Source: JBGTLU01 sp041743935
GTDB taxonomy: Bacteria > Bacteroidota > Bacteroidia > Sphingobacteriales > Sphingobacteriaceae
Length of the DNA stretch: 64,000 nucleotides
NCBI GenBank assembly: GCA_041743935.1
Contig: JBGTLU010000018.1
Span: forward strand, 3,960-67,959
Reading direction: 5' to 3'
Shown piece after piece: positions 39,655-49,553 of this stretch (position 1 is its first letter; the number at the start of each line of letters is the position of its first letter). The notes beneath the pieces were generated by a model that was not told where the DNA came from, did not search any database, and saw nothing but the letters and a program-made list of their open reading frames with translations. The position numbers and the translations under genes were made by a program.

Positions 39655-40887
39655 ATGGGATGTGGTTCTTGTTCCTCGGGTAGTTGTACTCCTGCAGGAT
39701 GTAAAAGTAACGGTGCTTGCATGACCGATGGTGGATGCAGCAAATTAGATGTACACGATTGGCTATCCGACATGGATATGCCAACTAATTATAAACCCTT
39801 TGATGTTATTGAAGTCCGTTTTAAAGGCTCACGTAAAGATTTTTACCGCAATGTAGATGCTCTTTATTTAGAAGCCGGAGAATTGGTTGTAGTAGAAGGT
39901 AATGCCGGCGGATATGACATTGGGCATGTAACCATGACCGGCGAGTTGGTGAAAATGCAACTCAAAAAACATCGCCTTAGTGGCGATGCAGAAAGCATAA
40001 AAAAAGTATATAGAAAAGCAACAGAAGCCGATGTTGAAAAATGGAAATTGGCCAAAAGTTTAGAAAAAGACACACAACAACGCGCCCGCACTATCATTAC
40101 CGAACTTAATTTGAACATGAAATTAAGTGATGTAGATTACCAAGGCGATAAAACCAAGGCAACATTTTATTATACTGCCGAAGACAGAGTAGATTTCAGG
40201 GAATTAATAAAACGTCTGGCAGAAAATTTTAGAGTAAGAATAGAAATGCGGCAAATTGGTATGCGCCAAGAAGCAAGCCGATTAGGAGGCATTGGTTCTT
40301 GTGGCAGAGAATTATGTTGTTCTACTTGGCTAACGGAATTTAAAACCGTTTCTACCGCTGCAGCACGCTACCAAAACCTTTCCTTAAACACATCGAAACT
40401 TGCAGGACAATGTGGCAAACTTAAATGTTGCTTAAACTATGAGTTAGATACTTACATGGATGCACTAAGGCAATTCCCAAAAGATGTAGAACGGCTAGAA
40501 ACCAAGAAGGGGCACGCTTATTTGCGCAAAACAGATATTTTTAAAAAACTGATGTGGTTCAGTTATGCCGAAGACGAGAATTGGATTCCATTAGAAATTC
40601 CGAAAGTAAATGAAATCATCGCCCTAAATAAAAAAGGCGAAAAACCTATTGAATTAGTTGCTGAGATAGCACAACCCGAAATTCAAGCCATTAAATCCTA
40701 TGATTACGAAAACGTGGTAGGACAAGATAGTTTAACTCGTTTGGATGACCGCAAAAAGCAAGGCAATCGTAACAAAAAACGTAACCCTAATCGGAATAAA
40801 AATGTAACGGATGTTGCTAAAAATACTAGACCGAACCAAAATCCAAACCAAAATAAAAATAATAAAAACCGTGGCAAGGATAGCTAA
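39655..40887 (+). CDS. ricT: PSP1/RicT-family protein
   Basis: 410 residues. A Cys-rich head (CGSCSSGSC, CKSNGAC, within the first 30 residues) precedes the PSP1 domain. Two Cys clusters, GSCGRELCCSTW and AGQCGKLKCCLNYE, are diagnostic of RicT (YaaT), which in Bacillus joins an Fe-S complex affecting RNase Y. Bacteroidota members have the extra Cys-rich start and a long Asn/Lys/Arg-rich disordered tail (about 360-410), as here. Located between holB and gldH, a common order in the phylum. Confidence 0.88.
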   Translation: MGCGSCSSGSCTPAGCKSNGACMTDGGCSKLDVHDWLSDMDMPTNYKPFDVIEVRFKGSRKDFYRNVDALYLEAGELVVVEGNAGGYDIGHVTMTGELVKMQLKKHRLSGDAESIKKVYRKATEADVEKWKLAKSLEKDTQQRARTIITELNLNMKLSDVDYQGDKTKATFYYTAEDRVDFRELIKRLAENFRVRIEMRQIGMRQEASRLGGIGSCGRELCCSTWLTEFKTVSTAAARYQNLSLNTSKLAGQCGKLKCCLNYELDTYMDALRQFPKDVERLETKKGHAYLRKTDIFKKLMWFSYAEDENWIPLEIPKVNEIIALNKKGEKPIELVAEIAQPEIQAIKSYDYENVVGQDSLTRLDDRKKQGNRNKKRNPNRNKNVTDVAKNTRPNQNPNQNKNNKNRGKDS

Positions 40888-41350
40888 AAGTAGTATTTTC
40901 ATGTTTTTGTGTGTTTGTTTGCTATTTACTTCCTGTCAAGAACAAGCGCTTTATGATGTGCATACCCCATTGGAAAACAAAGGTTGGTCATATAATTTTA
41001 AGCCAAACTATTTAGTAACCATTAGAGACACCTCTTTGCATTACGATGTTTCCTTAAACCTTAGACACAATGACCAGTATAAATACAGTAATTTGTTTGT
41101 GGTTTTTACTTTGGAGGATGTAGACTTAAAAAGAACAGTAACTAATCATGAATTTAAATTAGCAGAAGCAGATGGCAGGTGGCTTGGCAGTGGTTCTGGT
41201 TTCATATACAGCTATACTTTTCCAATAGTACAGAAAATAAAATTCGACAAACCGGGCATTTACCTTATGCAATTAGAACAAAACATGCGCGATGAGCCTC
41301 TCATGCACATCGAAGACATCGGCATAAGAGTGGAGAAAAACCCTAATTAA
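40871..41350 (+). CDS. gldH: Gliding motility lipoprotein GldH
   Basis: About 160 residues. Lipoprotein signal FMFLCVCLLFTSC with the lipidated Cys in LFTSCQ, then the GldH domain: ENKGWSYNFKP, FKLAEADGRWLGSGSG and the C-terminal PLMHIEDIGIRVEK. GldH is required for gliding in Flavobacterium and belongs to the gliding/T9SS gene set. GTG at 40871 is chosen because it supplies a basic n-region (ARIAK); ATG at 40901 lacks one and ATG at 40811 gives a long overlap with ricT. The reading overlaps ricT by 17 bases. Confidence 0.85.
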   Translation: MARIAKSSIFMFLCVCLLFTSCQEQALYDVHTPLENKGWSYNFKPNYLVTIRDTSLHYDVSLNLRHNDQYKYSNLFVVFTLEDVDLKRTVTNHEFKLAEADGRWLGSGSGFIYSYTFPIVQKIKFDKPGIYLMQLEQNMRDEPLMHIEDIGIRVEKNPN

Positions 41351-41471
41351 CCACTTAATTTTTTGGCATTCAGATTACTTAAAAGACAATTGTAAATTTT
41401 TAGTTGTTATCAACGATTGCAATTTTTTTGGTTAGTTAATTTGTTATAATTGTTGCTCAAAAAAAATCCAT

Positions 41472-42047
41472 ATGAAGAAAACTTTTACTCTATTTTTTGC
41501 TATGTCGCTCATTACCTGCACTATTTATGCTCAGGAGATTCCAAAAAAATCACCGGTTAAATTTTTACTGGCAGGTGCTCTTGAACTTGGGGGAGACGAA
41601 GTTGCCAGAATCCTATTTGCAGATGGAAGTGAGCAAACTATTGTTGCCGGACAAGGCGGAACCATTTCAGCAGGCATCCAAATTGCCTTGAATGAAAAAG
41701 AAAATTTTGCTTTAAGAACCAGTTTGGGGATAAAATATGTTACCACAAAGGCAGATAATGCCAACATCCGTCTAACGCGCTTCCCTATTCATTTAACTGC
41801 TCATTATTTTCCGATTAAAGATTTAAGAATCGGAGCAGGTATTGTAACGCACCAAGGAATTCGTTATCGTGCTGATGGTATTGGTCCGGATCTGGACTTT
41901 AAAGGTGCCATTGGACCTGTGATTGAAGCCTCTTTCAAAGGAATTGGTTTAAGCTATACCTTGATGACTTATACCGATGAAAACAGCAACACCTATTCTG
42001 CCAATGCCATAGGATTAACTTTTTCGGGCGTTTTAGGCAAAAAATAA
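41472..42047 (+). CDS. Small outer-membrane beta-barrel protein
   Basis: 191 residues, signal peptide (cut near IYAQE) and a pattern of alternating strands (FALRTSLGIKYVTT, FPIHLTAHYFP, DLRIGAGIVTHQGI, GLSYTLMTY) ending in GLTFSGVLGKK. This suggests an eight-stranded OmpX/porin-like barrel. No specific function is recognised. Followed by a perfect terminator hairpin. Confidence 0.65.
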   Translation: MKKTFTLFFAMSLITCTIYAQEIPKKSPVKFLLAGALELGGDEVARILFADGSEQTIVAGQGGTISAGIQIALNEKENFALRTSLGIKYVTTKADNANIRLTRFPIHLTAHYFPIKDLRIGAGIVTHQGIRYRADGIGPDLDFKGAIGPVIEASFKGIGLSYTLMTYTDENSNTYSANAIGLTFSGVLGKK

Positions 42048-42070
42048 TAATCAATTAATGAATTGTTGTG

Positions 42071-42098
42071 TACGAGGTGATGCAAGCATCACCTCGTA
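42071..42098 (+). terminator. Terminator after beta-barrel gene
   Basis: Perfect 13-bp arms TACGAGGTGATGC and GCATCACCTCGTA with AA between, followed by TTATTTATG. Confidence 0.75.
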
Positions 42099-42237
42099 TT
42101 ATTTATGCTTTTTGATAAAGTTTTTCGCTAAATAATGTACAAATTGGTACATTTACTTTTTAAAACTATCCAAGTTGGATGTTTCGTTTGCTTATTAAAT
42201 CGTTCTCATTCTACTAGCAAACTTAAATCAAATTTTT

Positions 42238-43311
42238 ATGCGTAAAACATACAGTGTAATTTCAGGAACAGGGGCGTATATTCCTTCAAAAGTGGTTAAA
42301 AATGAAGCATTTTTAAACCACGAGTTCTATGAAAATGACGGAACCAAACTCAATAAAACAAATCAAGATATCATTGATAAGTTTCAAGAAATTACCACTA
42401 TTGCTGAGCGCAGATACGTTACTGACGATTTGGTAACTTCCGATATTGCAACTTTTGCAGCTTTAGAAGCGATAAACTCTGCTAAAATTGATAAAGAGGA
42501 TTTAGATTATGTGATTGTAGCACATAACTTTGGTGATGTTACTTACGATAATAACCGATCAGACTTGGTACCTAGTTTGGCAGCAAGAGTAAAATACCAA
42601 TTGGGTATAATTAACCCCGAAACTGTAGCATACGATATTCCATTTGGTTGCCCGGGTTGGTTGCAGGGAGTAATACAAGCCGATTATTTTATTAAATCTG
42701 GCGATGCAAAAAAAATACTGGTAATTGGTGCCGAAACTATCTCCAGAGTTTGCGATCCACACGATAGAGATAGTATGATTTATGCGGATGGTGCTGGAGC
42801 AGTAATTTTAGAAGCTAAAACAAGCGATACCCCAATCGGAATTTTGGCCCACAAAACCCGTTCAGACACCCATCAATATTCTAAAATGTTATTCATGGGC
42901 AAATCTTACAATCAGAAACTTACCGAAGATTTGTATCTGAAAATGAATGGCCGAAAATTGTATCAATATGCTTTAGAAGTAGTACCAACTGCCATAAAAT
43001 CCTGCTTAGAGAAATGCAATGTTCAACTAAAGGATATTAAAAAAGTATTGATCCACCAAGCAAACGGAAAAATGGACGATGCCATTCTTAAACGTTTATA
43101 TGCTTTGTATGGCATGGACGAATCTCCGGAAGACATTATGCCAATGACAATATCATGGTTAGGAAATTCATCTGTTGCAACTTTACCTACTTTATATCAT
43201 TTAATCATAAATGGTGAACTAAAAAAACACCAAATAAACTCCGAGGATATCATTATTTTTGCTTCAGTTGGTGCAGGTATGAACATCAATGCCGTAATTT
43301 ATAAAATGTAA
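42238..43311 (+). CDS. 3-oxoacyl-ACP synthase III-like protein
   Basis: 357-residue thiolase-fold enzyme. The KAS III triad is complete: Cys138 in PFGCPGWLQG, His273 in VLIHQANGKMD and Asn310 in SWLGNSSVATLPT. FabH condenses acetyl-CoA with malonyl-ACP; this longer Bacteroidota form, with an N-terminal insert (NEAFLNHEFYENDG), may use other starters. The housekeeping fabH usually sits with plsX and rpmF, which are not here, so a paralogue is likely. Confidence 0.85.
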   Translation: MRKTYSVISGTGAYIPSKVVKNEAFLNHEFYENDGTKLNKTNQDIIDKFQEITTIAERRYVTDDLVTSDIATFAALEAINSAKIDKEDLDYVIVAHNFGDVTYDNNRSDLVPSLAARVKYQLGIINPETVAYDIPFGCPGWLQGVIQADYFIKSGDAKKILVIGAETISRVCDPHDRDSMIYADGAGAVILEAKTSDTPIGILAHKTRSDTHQYSKMLFMGKSYNQKLTEDLYLKMNGRKLYQYALEVVPTAIKSCLEKCNVQLKDIKKVLIHQANGKMDDAILKRLYALYGMDESPEDIMPMTISWLGNSSVATLPTLYHLIINGELKKHQINSEDIIIFASVGAGMNINAVIYKM

Positions 43312-43316
43312 ACACT

Positions 43317-43667
43317 ATGAAATATACTTTCTTAACCATATTACTTGCCTTTTCTCTGATAGCAAGCGCTCAAGAAAACAAACAAACAGTAAACAACTCT
43401 TTGAAGTTAAAGTCGGCTGTTTACGAAGTAGCCTGCGGACAATGTCAATTTAATCAGCCAGGTTTTGGATGCGATTTGGCAATTAAAATCAAAGGAAAAG
43501 TATATTGGATTGATGGTACTACCATTGATGAACATGGAGATGCACATGCCGATGATGGCTTTTGTAATAAAGTAAGGAAAGCGCGTGTTAGCGGAGAAAT
43601 AAAAGATAATCGAGTTAAAGTTTCGGACTTTGTTTTGATTAAATCGACGCTAAGGAAACAGAATTAA
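43317..43667 (+). CDS. Small secreted Cys protein (DUF6370-like)
   Basis: 116 residues, signal peptide (cut near ASAQE). The mature part has VACGQCQF, GCDLAIKIKGKVYWIDG, DEHGDAHADDGFCNKVRKARVSGEI, with four Cys and a His/Asp patch that could bind metal. Resembles the DUF6370 family by memory of its wording. Starts five bases after the KAS III-like gene and is probably cotranscribed. Function unknown. Confidence 0.65.
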   Translation: MKYTFLTILLAFSLIASAQENKQTVNNSLKLKSAVYEVACGQCQFNQPGFGCDLAIKIKGKVYWIDGTTIDEHGDAHADDGFCNKVRKARVSGEIKDNRVKVSDFVLIKSTLRKQN

Positions 43668-43759
43668 GTAGTAAAATCATCAAATGAGCTAGTACAGCAA
43701 TTCGAGTATTTGAATATTCAACAATTCGAATAAACTTTTCTTCATGACTAGTAATTAAT

Positions 43760-44419
43760 TTAATCCTCCCCCAACAAAAAAACTTTTTTTAAAGTATATA
43801 TTTTCACTTTTTCTTTCTGATTTAAACAAGCATTTATCATGGCTTTTGCAACCAGCAAAGCAGGGATAGGTCGGTAGCCGGCAAATAAAGGTATCATGCC
43901 AAACATGGCCAAGGCTGCAATCCCAATACGCTCGCCCAAACGAAACTCGCTTCGTTTCCCTTTTAAAATACCGGGTTGAAGGATACTAATTTGATTGAAA
44001 GTTAATTTCAGGATGGCTTTTTCTAATTCGCCCTTTATTCTCGAGTAAAATATCTTGGACTTTTCATTTGCGCCAGCAGATGAAATTAACACATATTTTT
44101 CAACTCCATTTTTAGAAGCAAGTCTCGCAAATTCTAGTTGATAGGTAAAATCTACTTGGTATTGTGCCTCTTTGCTTCCTGCTACACGCAAAGTAGTACC
44201 TAAACATGAAAACAAAACTTCGCCAATGATATCGTTCTCATACATTTCCGGCGCATCAAAATCAATTAGGTATTGTTTTAGTTTAGGGTGGATGATTCCG
44301 CAATCTCTCCGCACAAAGATTCTCACTTCGGCAAATCGTTCATCTTCCAAAAGCAAATGAAGTAGTTGATTCCCTACCAATCCGGTGGCGCCTAATATAC
44401 AAGCAGATATTTTTTTCAT
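43760..44419 (-). CDS. NAD(P)-binding atypical SDR (HTATIP2/YwnB-like)
   Basis: 219 residues with a Rossmann start ILGATGLVGNQLLHLL, FSCLGTTLRVAGSKEAQ and VEKYVLISSAGANEKS, then YSRIKGELE holding the Tyr-x3-Lys pair and an ILQPGILKG segment. This is the HTATIP2-like atypical SDR group, found in many bacteria as a stand-alone oxidoreductase or NAD(P)H sensor of unknown substrate. Monocistronic. Confidence 0.8.
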   Translation of the reverse strand: MKKISACILGATGLVGNQLLHLLLEDERFAEVRIFVRRDCGIIHPKLKQYLIDFDAPEMYENDIIGEVLFSCLGTTLRVAGSKEAQYQVDFTYQLEFARLASKNGVEKYVLISSAGANEKSKIFYSRIKGELEKAILKLTFNQISILQPGILKGKRSEFRLGERIGIAALAMFGMIPLFAGYRPIPALLVAKAMINACLNQKEKVKIYTLKKVFLLGED

Positions 44420-44630
44420 CCATTTAAATGTCGCAAAAATTTCAGGTAAACCGTAATAAAATCATTCTCAGAAATTTAAATTATTTATTCAGCAACAAGT
44501 TCATCACTAGTTATTAGACAATATACATCGTGCCTTTTTTCTGGCAAGTCCGCCTTTGAAGCGGTTTAACCTGCCCTTCCATTTCTAGTAGGCGTGATTT
44601 TTTTAGTCATACCAAAACAAACCATACATT

Positions 44631-44638
44631 TACCTTTG
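44631..44638 (+). promoter_or_regulatory. -7 box TACCTTTG upstream of ubiD-family gene
   Basis: TACCTTTG fits TAnnTTTG and ends 13 bases before the ATG at 44652. No clear -33 TTG at the right distance. Confidence 0.45.
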
Positions 44639-44651
44639 TGTTTAAGAGAAT

Positions 44652-46487
44652 ATGGCTTACAAAAGTTTAGAACATTGCTTAGTTGATTTAGAAAAGCACG
44701 GACATTTGGTCAGGGTTAAAGAAGAAGTGGACCCTAATTTAGAAATGGCTTCCATACATTTACGAGTGTATGAGGCTGGGGGACCAGCACTACTTTTTGA
44801 GCGAGTAAAAGGAACTAAGTTTAGGGCTGCATCCAATATTTTTGGAAGTTTAGATAGAAGTCTATTTCTTTTCAGAGATACCCTAGAACAGGTTCAGAAA
44901 CTAATTGAATTAAAAGGCGATCCTATGAAGGCCTTAAAAAATCCATTTCAGAATATACAAACCGGGCTGGCGGCATTAAAAGCTCTACCACTAAAAAATC
45001 CAATAACTAAACCGGTGATGTATGAAGAAATCAAAATCTCTGATTTACCACTCATTAAACATTGGCCAATGGATGGTGGTGCGTTTGTAACCCTACCCCA
45101 AGTGTACTCAGAAGATATTGATCAACCCGGAATCATGAAGTCAAATCTTGGCATGTATCGTATTCAACTCAATGGAAATGAGTATTCAAAAGATGCCGAA
45201 ATTGGATTACATTATCAACTGCATCGGGGCATCGGGGTACATCAAACTAAAGCCAACAAAAAAGGAATTCCATTAAAAGTAAGTTGTTTTGTAGGAGGCC
45301 CTCCATCGCACACTTTATCTGCTGTTATGCCATTACCGGAGGGAATTTCTGAAATGACTTTTGCAGGTGTTTTGGGCGGAAGAAGATTTAGATATACCTA
45401 TCAAGATGGATTTTGCATTAGTACCGATGCCGATTTTGTAATCACCGGCGAAGTATATCCGGAGGAAAATAAACCCGAAGGACCATTCGGAGATCATCTA
45501 GGTTATTATAGTTTGCAACACCCATTCCCGCTGATGCGAGTACATAAAGTGTATGCACGCAAAAATGCCATTTGGCCATTTACCGTAGTTGGCCGGCCAC
45601 CACAAGAAGACACCAGTTTCGGGGAGCTAATACATGCTATAACTGGCAGTGCCATAAAACAAGAAGTTCCGGGATTACAAGAGGTACATGCAGTAGATGC
45701 AGCAGGTGTTCACCCTTTGTTATTAGCCATTGGTAGCGAACGATATACTCCATATTTACCTACTAAACAACCTGCCGAGTTACTTACCATTGCCAATCAT
45801 ATTTTAGGAACTGGGCAATTAAGTTTAGCAAAATTTTTATTCATTACTGCCGATGACCATCATAAATTAAGTACTCATAATGTACAAGAGTTTATGGAGT
45901 ACCTTCTAAAACGCATCGACTTAAAAAGAGATATTCATTTTTATACCAATACCACCATAGACACTTTAGATTATTCTGGTACCGGTATAAATTCAGGTAG
46001 TAAGGTAGTTTTTGCAGCTTATGGAGAAGAAATAAGAACATTGGCAACAGAAATTCCATCTGTACTCAACCAATTAAATCTCTTCGAAAACCCTAAACTT
46101 TGCATGCCGGGCGTAGTTGCTTTAACAGGCCCAAAATTTACCATCTACGAGCAGGCTGAAAAGGAGATGCGCCAATTAAACGAACAATTGAAAAACGAAA
46201 ATCTACATCAAATTCCGTTTATAATTGTTTGCGATGATGCCAACTTTACAGCAGCAGCTCTCAAAAATTACCTTTGGGTAACCTATACCAGGTGTAACCC
46301 CTCTCATGATATATATGGTGTAAATTCTTTCATCGAAAACAAGCATTGGGGTTGTAATGGCCCATTAATCATAGATGCAAGAATTAAACCGCATCATGCA
46401 CCAGTTTTAGTAAAAGATCCCGAAGTAGAAAATAAAGTAGATAAGTTATTTGCCAAAGGGGGCAGTTTACATAGTACAATCAAGTAA
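44652..46487 (+). CDS. UbiD-family decarboxylase
   Basis: 611 residues of the UbiD family, non-oxidative decarboxylases that need prenylated FMN from UbiX. Seen: MASIHLRVYEAGGPALLFERVKG at the start, the SCFVGGPPSHTLSA segment, EYPEENK-like EVYPEENKPEGPFGDHLGYYS (the Arg/Glu active-site region), FTVVGRPPQEDTSFGELIH and RCNPSHDIYGVNSF near the end. Family members act in quinone synthesis and in aromatic acid metabolism. No ubiX or men genes are adjacent, so the substrate is open; in many Bacteroidota it is annotated as menaquinone-related. Confidence 0.88.
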   Translation: MAYKSLEHCLVDLEKHGHLVRVKEEVDPNLEMASIHLRVYEAGGPALLFERVKGTKFRAASNIFGSLDRSLFLFRDTLEQVQKLIELKGDPMKALKNPFQNIQTGLAALKALPLKNPITKPVMYEEIKISDLPLIKHWPMDGGAFVTLPQVYSEDIDQPGIMKSNLGMYRIQLNGNEYSKDAEIGLHYQLHRGIGVHQTKANKKGIPLKVSCFVGGPPSHTLSAVMPLPEGISEMTFAGVLGGRRFRYTYQDGFCISTDADFVITGEVYPEENKPEGPFGDHLGYYSLQHPFPLMRVHKVYARKNAIWPFTVVGRPPQEDTSFGELIHAITGSAIKQEVPGLQEVHAVDAAGVHPLLLAIGSERYTPYLPTKQPAELLTIANHILGTGQLSLAKFLFITADDHHKLSTHNVQEFMEYLLKRIDLKRDIHFYTNTTIDTLDYSGTGINSGSKVVFAAYGEEIRTLATEIPSVLNQLNLFENPKLCMPGVVALTGPKFTIYEQAEKEMRQLNEQLKNENLHQIPFIIVCDDANFTAAALKNYLWVTYTRCNPSHDIYGVNSFIENKHWGCNGPLIIDARIKPHHAPVLVKDPEVENKVDKLFAKGGSLHSTIK

Positions 46488-46662
46488 TACAAATAATAAT
46501 TGTATTAAATACTTGCATTCGATTAATTAAACTTCTTATATTAGGTTACAAATTTAGTTTTGAGTGGCTCTCAACCAAACTAAAGTTTAATTTAAATTAA
46601 CTTTTAATTAAAGTTTACGTTACACAACTCAATTAAACATTAAACCCTTTTAAAAATTCATT

Positions 46663-49383
46663 ATGAAAAAACTTGTACCCTTTGGAGTTGCATTTATGTG
46701 TTTACTCCTTGTTGCTGCAACATCTGTAGCACAAGTTTCTAGAGGCACGGTTACGGATCAAAACAACCAACCACTCATTGGAGTTAGTGTGGTTATTTTA
46801 GGTACTTTCACAGGTACAGCAACCGATGGAAATGGAAACTTTCAATTAAATTTAAATTTTGCACGTGGCCCGGTAACTCTTGTATTTACCTACATTGGCT
46901 ATGAAGAGCAAAGAGTTACTCTAGATGCTGCGAGAACTGATATTTCTGTGAAGTTGAGAGAGCAATCTATCGTCGGCAATGAAGTTATCATCTCTGCTTC
47001 ACGCGTAGCAGAACGAATTCTGGAAGCTCCAGTAACGGTTACTCAAATCCAATCTCGCCAAATAGAAGCGGGCAGTGGACCAGAATTATTCTCTAATCTT
47101 GCTCGTTTTCAAGGGGTAGATGTTAATAGTTCTTCGATGTTATTGACTACTATTTCTACACGTGGTTTCAATAGTCCAAAATCTGAACGCATGATTCAGT
47201 TAGCAGACTATGTAGACTTACAGGTACCCAGCTTAAATCTTAATTTGGGTAACATGTTGGGTGTAGCTGAATTAGACATCAACTCGGTGGAAATTATACA
47301 CGGACCTGCATCAGCACTTTACGGTGCTAACGCCTTTAATGGTGTTTTAATTACCAATTCAAAAGATCCTTTTATACACCAAGGAATTGGGGTAAAGATT
47401 AAAGGTGGTTCTCGTGAGTTGTTTGATGGACAAATACGTGTAGCTTCTAAAATTGGAAACAATTTTGCCTTTAAAATTAATGCATCATACATTACTGCAA
47501 ATGATTGGGTAGCTGATGATTTCTCTAAAAAGAGAATTACTTCTGCCGTAAACAATGATCAAGGATCTCCTTTCGGATTTGATGCCTTAAACAAATATGG
47601 TGAAATAAGTACTGCACAAGCAGGTATTACCATTGTTCCTGGTCAAGTAATTTATACTCCAGGCTGGGCAGAATTAGCCTTGATCCAAAACGACGAAACA
47701 ACTAGAAATCTACGTTTTCACCCAAGTGTATCTGTTCTACTAACAGATAAAATTAAAGCCACTGTTGATTATAAATACACCAAAGGCCAAACTTCTTACC
47801 AATCTACCAGCAGGTATCGGTTAAAAGAATTAGAATTAAATCAGTTTAGAGCCGAATTAAAAAGCGATAAATGGTTTTTAAGAGGATTTAGAACGGAAGA
47901 CAATGGTGGAGATAGCTATGATTTAAGCTTCTTAGGTGCCCGTATGGCAACCTTGAACCCTACCGCGGTTGGATTACCAGCCTTACCAGGTAATGCCCCT
48001 CATTATGCTGCATTGTTTTTTGGCACCTATGGCGGCGCTTTACAAGGTGGCGCAACTCCGGCACAAGCCTATGCAGCTGCAGAAGCTACTTGGCCAAAAC
48101 CAGGTTCTGTTGCCTTCAATAAATTAAGAGAATTCAACTTGAATTTAAATCAACCACGTGGTTCTCGTTTACCGGTTAATTCTATTATGTCTGATATTAG
48201 TGGGCAATACTTATTTAACCCTGAATTTGCTACCATTATAATTGGTGGTTCATACCGCGATTTTAGTTTATCGTCCAGTGGTGCTGTATTTGAAGATAAA
48301 ATTGACGGAGACCCTATCAAAAACTACGAATATGGTGGCTATGCTCAAATTACTAAAACTGTTTTAGAAGATAAGTTGAAATTGCAAGTAGCTACTCGTG
48401 TAGATGCCTTTAAATTTTTTGAGGCAAAAGTTTCCCCTAGAGCTTCAGCTGTTTATACCTTCGGCGATCAACGTCAAAATAATTTCCGCGCAAGTTTTGG
48501 CTCTGCATTCCGTAGCCCAACCCAAATCGATCAGTTTATTCGCTTAGATATTGGTTCGGCTTTATTATTAGGTAACGTGCGCCCAGAAGGGTTTGCAGGG
48601 TATGAGACTAGATTATTAACACAAGGTAATCCTTCTGCAAATATTGGTGCAGTAGCCGGTGGTTCAACGGCTTTTAATTATTTTGCTCCAAAGTTGGATG
48701 TAGAACAAGTAAAAACTTTTGAAGTAGGTTACAAAACCATCATCGATAATAAATTAATCATCGACGTAAATTATTACAGAAGCAACTACGATAACTTTAT
48801 TGGTGCGCAACCTTTTGTTGGTAATACCAATGGTACGCGCCCAACAGTACCACAATTACTAGTTGCCATTGGTGCTGCCCCAGGACCTGACGGACAATCT
48901 CGTAACCGTTTAAATGATCCTAGCAGCCCAACCAGAATTATTCAAGTTTGGTTTAATAATCCGACAGAAGTAACTACCCAAGGAGCTTCTATTGCAGTGG
49001 GTTATTCATTTAGTAAAGCAATTAACCTTAACACCAATTATAGCTTCAATAAGATAGGTGATTTACCTGCTGGATTTCTTTCTTTCTACAACACGCCAAA
49101 AAACAAATTTAACGTTGGTTTAGAAGGTGAGTTCAAAAAACTTTACAGCTATAATGTAAACTACCGTTGGCAAGAATCATTTGTTTATGAATTCCCATTT
49201 GATATCGGCCCAATTGAAAACATAGGTACGTTAGATGCATCTTTCTCAATGAAAATGCCTCGCACTAGTTCTACTTTACAAATTGGTGGTTCTAACTTAA
49301 CCAATGCTTACAATAAACAAATTTGGGGCGGCCCACAATTAGGCAGATTAGTTTATGGAGGAATAACCTTCGATATTAAATAA
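46663..49383 (+). CDS. TonB-dependent receptor with regulatory prefix
   Basis: 906 residues. Signal peptide (cut near SVAQV), an N-terminal carboxypeptidase-D regulatory-like domain (about 27-105, GTVTDQNNQPLIGVSVVI), a plug (about 115-230, ARFQGVDVN, ELDINSVEIIHGPASALYGANAFNGVL) and a large barrel ending GGITFDIK. The prefix and size are typical of Bacteroidota SusC-like receptors, but no SusD partner follows; a terminator does. The ligand is unknown. The next gene is a broken GT39-like one. Confidence 0.87.
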   Translation: MKKLVPFGVAFMCLLLVAATSVAQVSRGTVTDQNNQPLIGVSVVILGTFTGTATDGNGNFQLNLNFARGPVTLVFTYIGYEEQRVTLDAARTDISVKLREQSIVGNEVIISASRVAERILEAPVTVTQIQSRQIEAGSGPELFSNLARFQGVDVNSSSMLLTTISTRGFNSPKSERMIQLADYVDLQVPSLNLNLGNMLGVAELDINSVEIIHGPASALYGANAFNGVLITNSKDPFIHQGIGVKIKGGSRELFDGQIRVASKIGNNFAFKINASYITANDWVADDFSKKRITSAVNNDQGSPFGFDALNKYGEISTAQAGITIVPGQVIYTPGWAELALIQNDETTRNLRFHPSVSVLLTDKIKATVDYKYTKGQTSYQSTSRYRLKELELNQFRAELKSDKWFLRGFRTEDNGGDSYDLSFLGARMATLNPTAVGLPALPGNAPHYAALFFGTYGGALQGGATPAQAYAAAEATWPKPGSVAFNKLREFNLNLNQPRGSRLPVNSIMSDISGQYLFNPEFATIIIGGSYRDFSLSSSGAVFEDKIDGDPIKNYEYGGYAQITKTVLEDKLKLQVATRVDAFKFFEAKVSPRASAVYTFGDQRQNNFRASFGSAFRSPTQIDQFIRLDIGSALLLGNVRPEGFAGYETRLLTQGNPSANIGAVAGGSTAFNYFAPKLDVEQVKTFEVGYKTIIDNKLIIDVNYYRSNYDNFIGAQPFVGNTNGTRPTVPQLLVAIGAAPGPDGQSRNRLNDPSSPTRIIQVWFNNPTEVTTQGASIAVGYSFSKAINLNTNYSFNKIGDLPAGFLSFYNTPKNKFNVGLEGEFKKLYSYNVNYRWQESFVYEFPFDIGPIENIGTLDASFSMKMPRTSSTLQIGGSNLTNAYNKQIWGGPQLGRLVYGGITFDIK

Positions 49384-49404
49384 ATACATTTAAATGCTTA
49401 ATGT

Positions 49405-49437
49405 AAGAAGCCCCGACATTTATCGTCGGGGCTTCTT
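49405..49437 (+). terminator. Terminator after TonB-dependent receptor
   Basis: Arms AAGAAGCCCCGAC (49405-49417) and GTCGGGGCTTCTT (49425-49437), then a T-run. Shares its core with the hairpins at 5289 and 52467. Confidence 0.85.
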
Positions 49438-49553
49438 TTTTATGAGAAAATATTAAATTGAAGTGCAATTAATTAATTTTTTATGCAATAAATAATATTA
49501 TTAATATTGCATAAATAATCTTCTAAAAAAATCCACCCAAATGCTCTCTCACC

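Noticed and set aside
44420..44630. Possible small gene or RNA upstream of the ubiD-family gene
   Set aside because: No open frame with a credible start and no stable conserved-looking hairpin; treated as a promoter region only.
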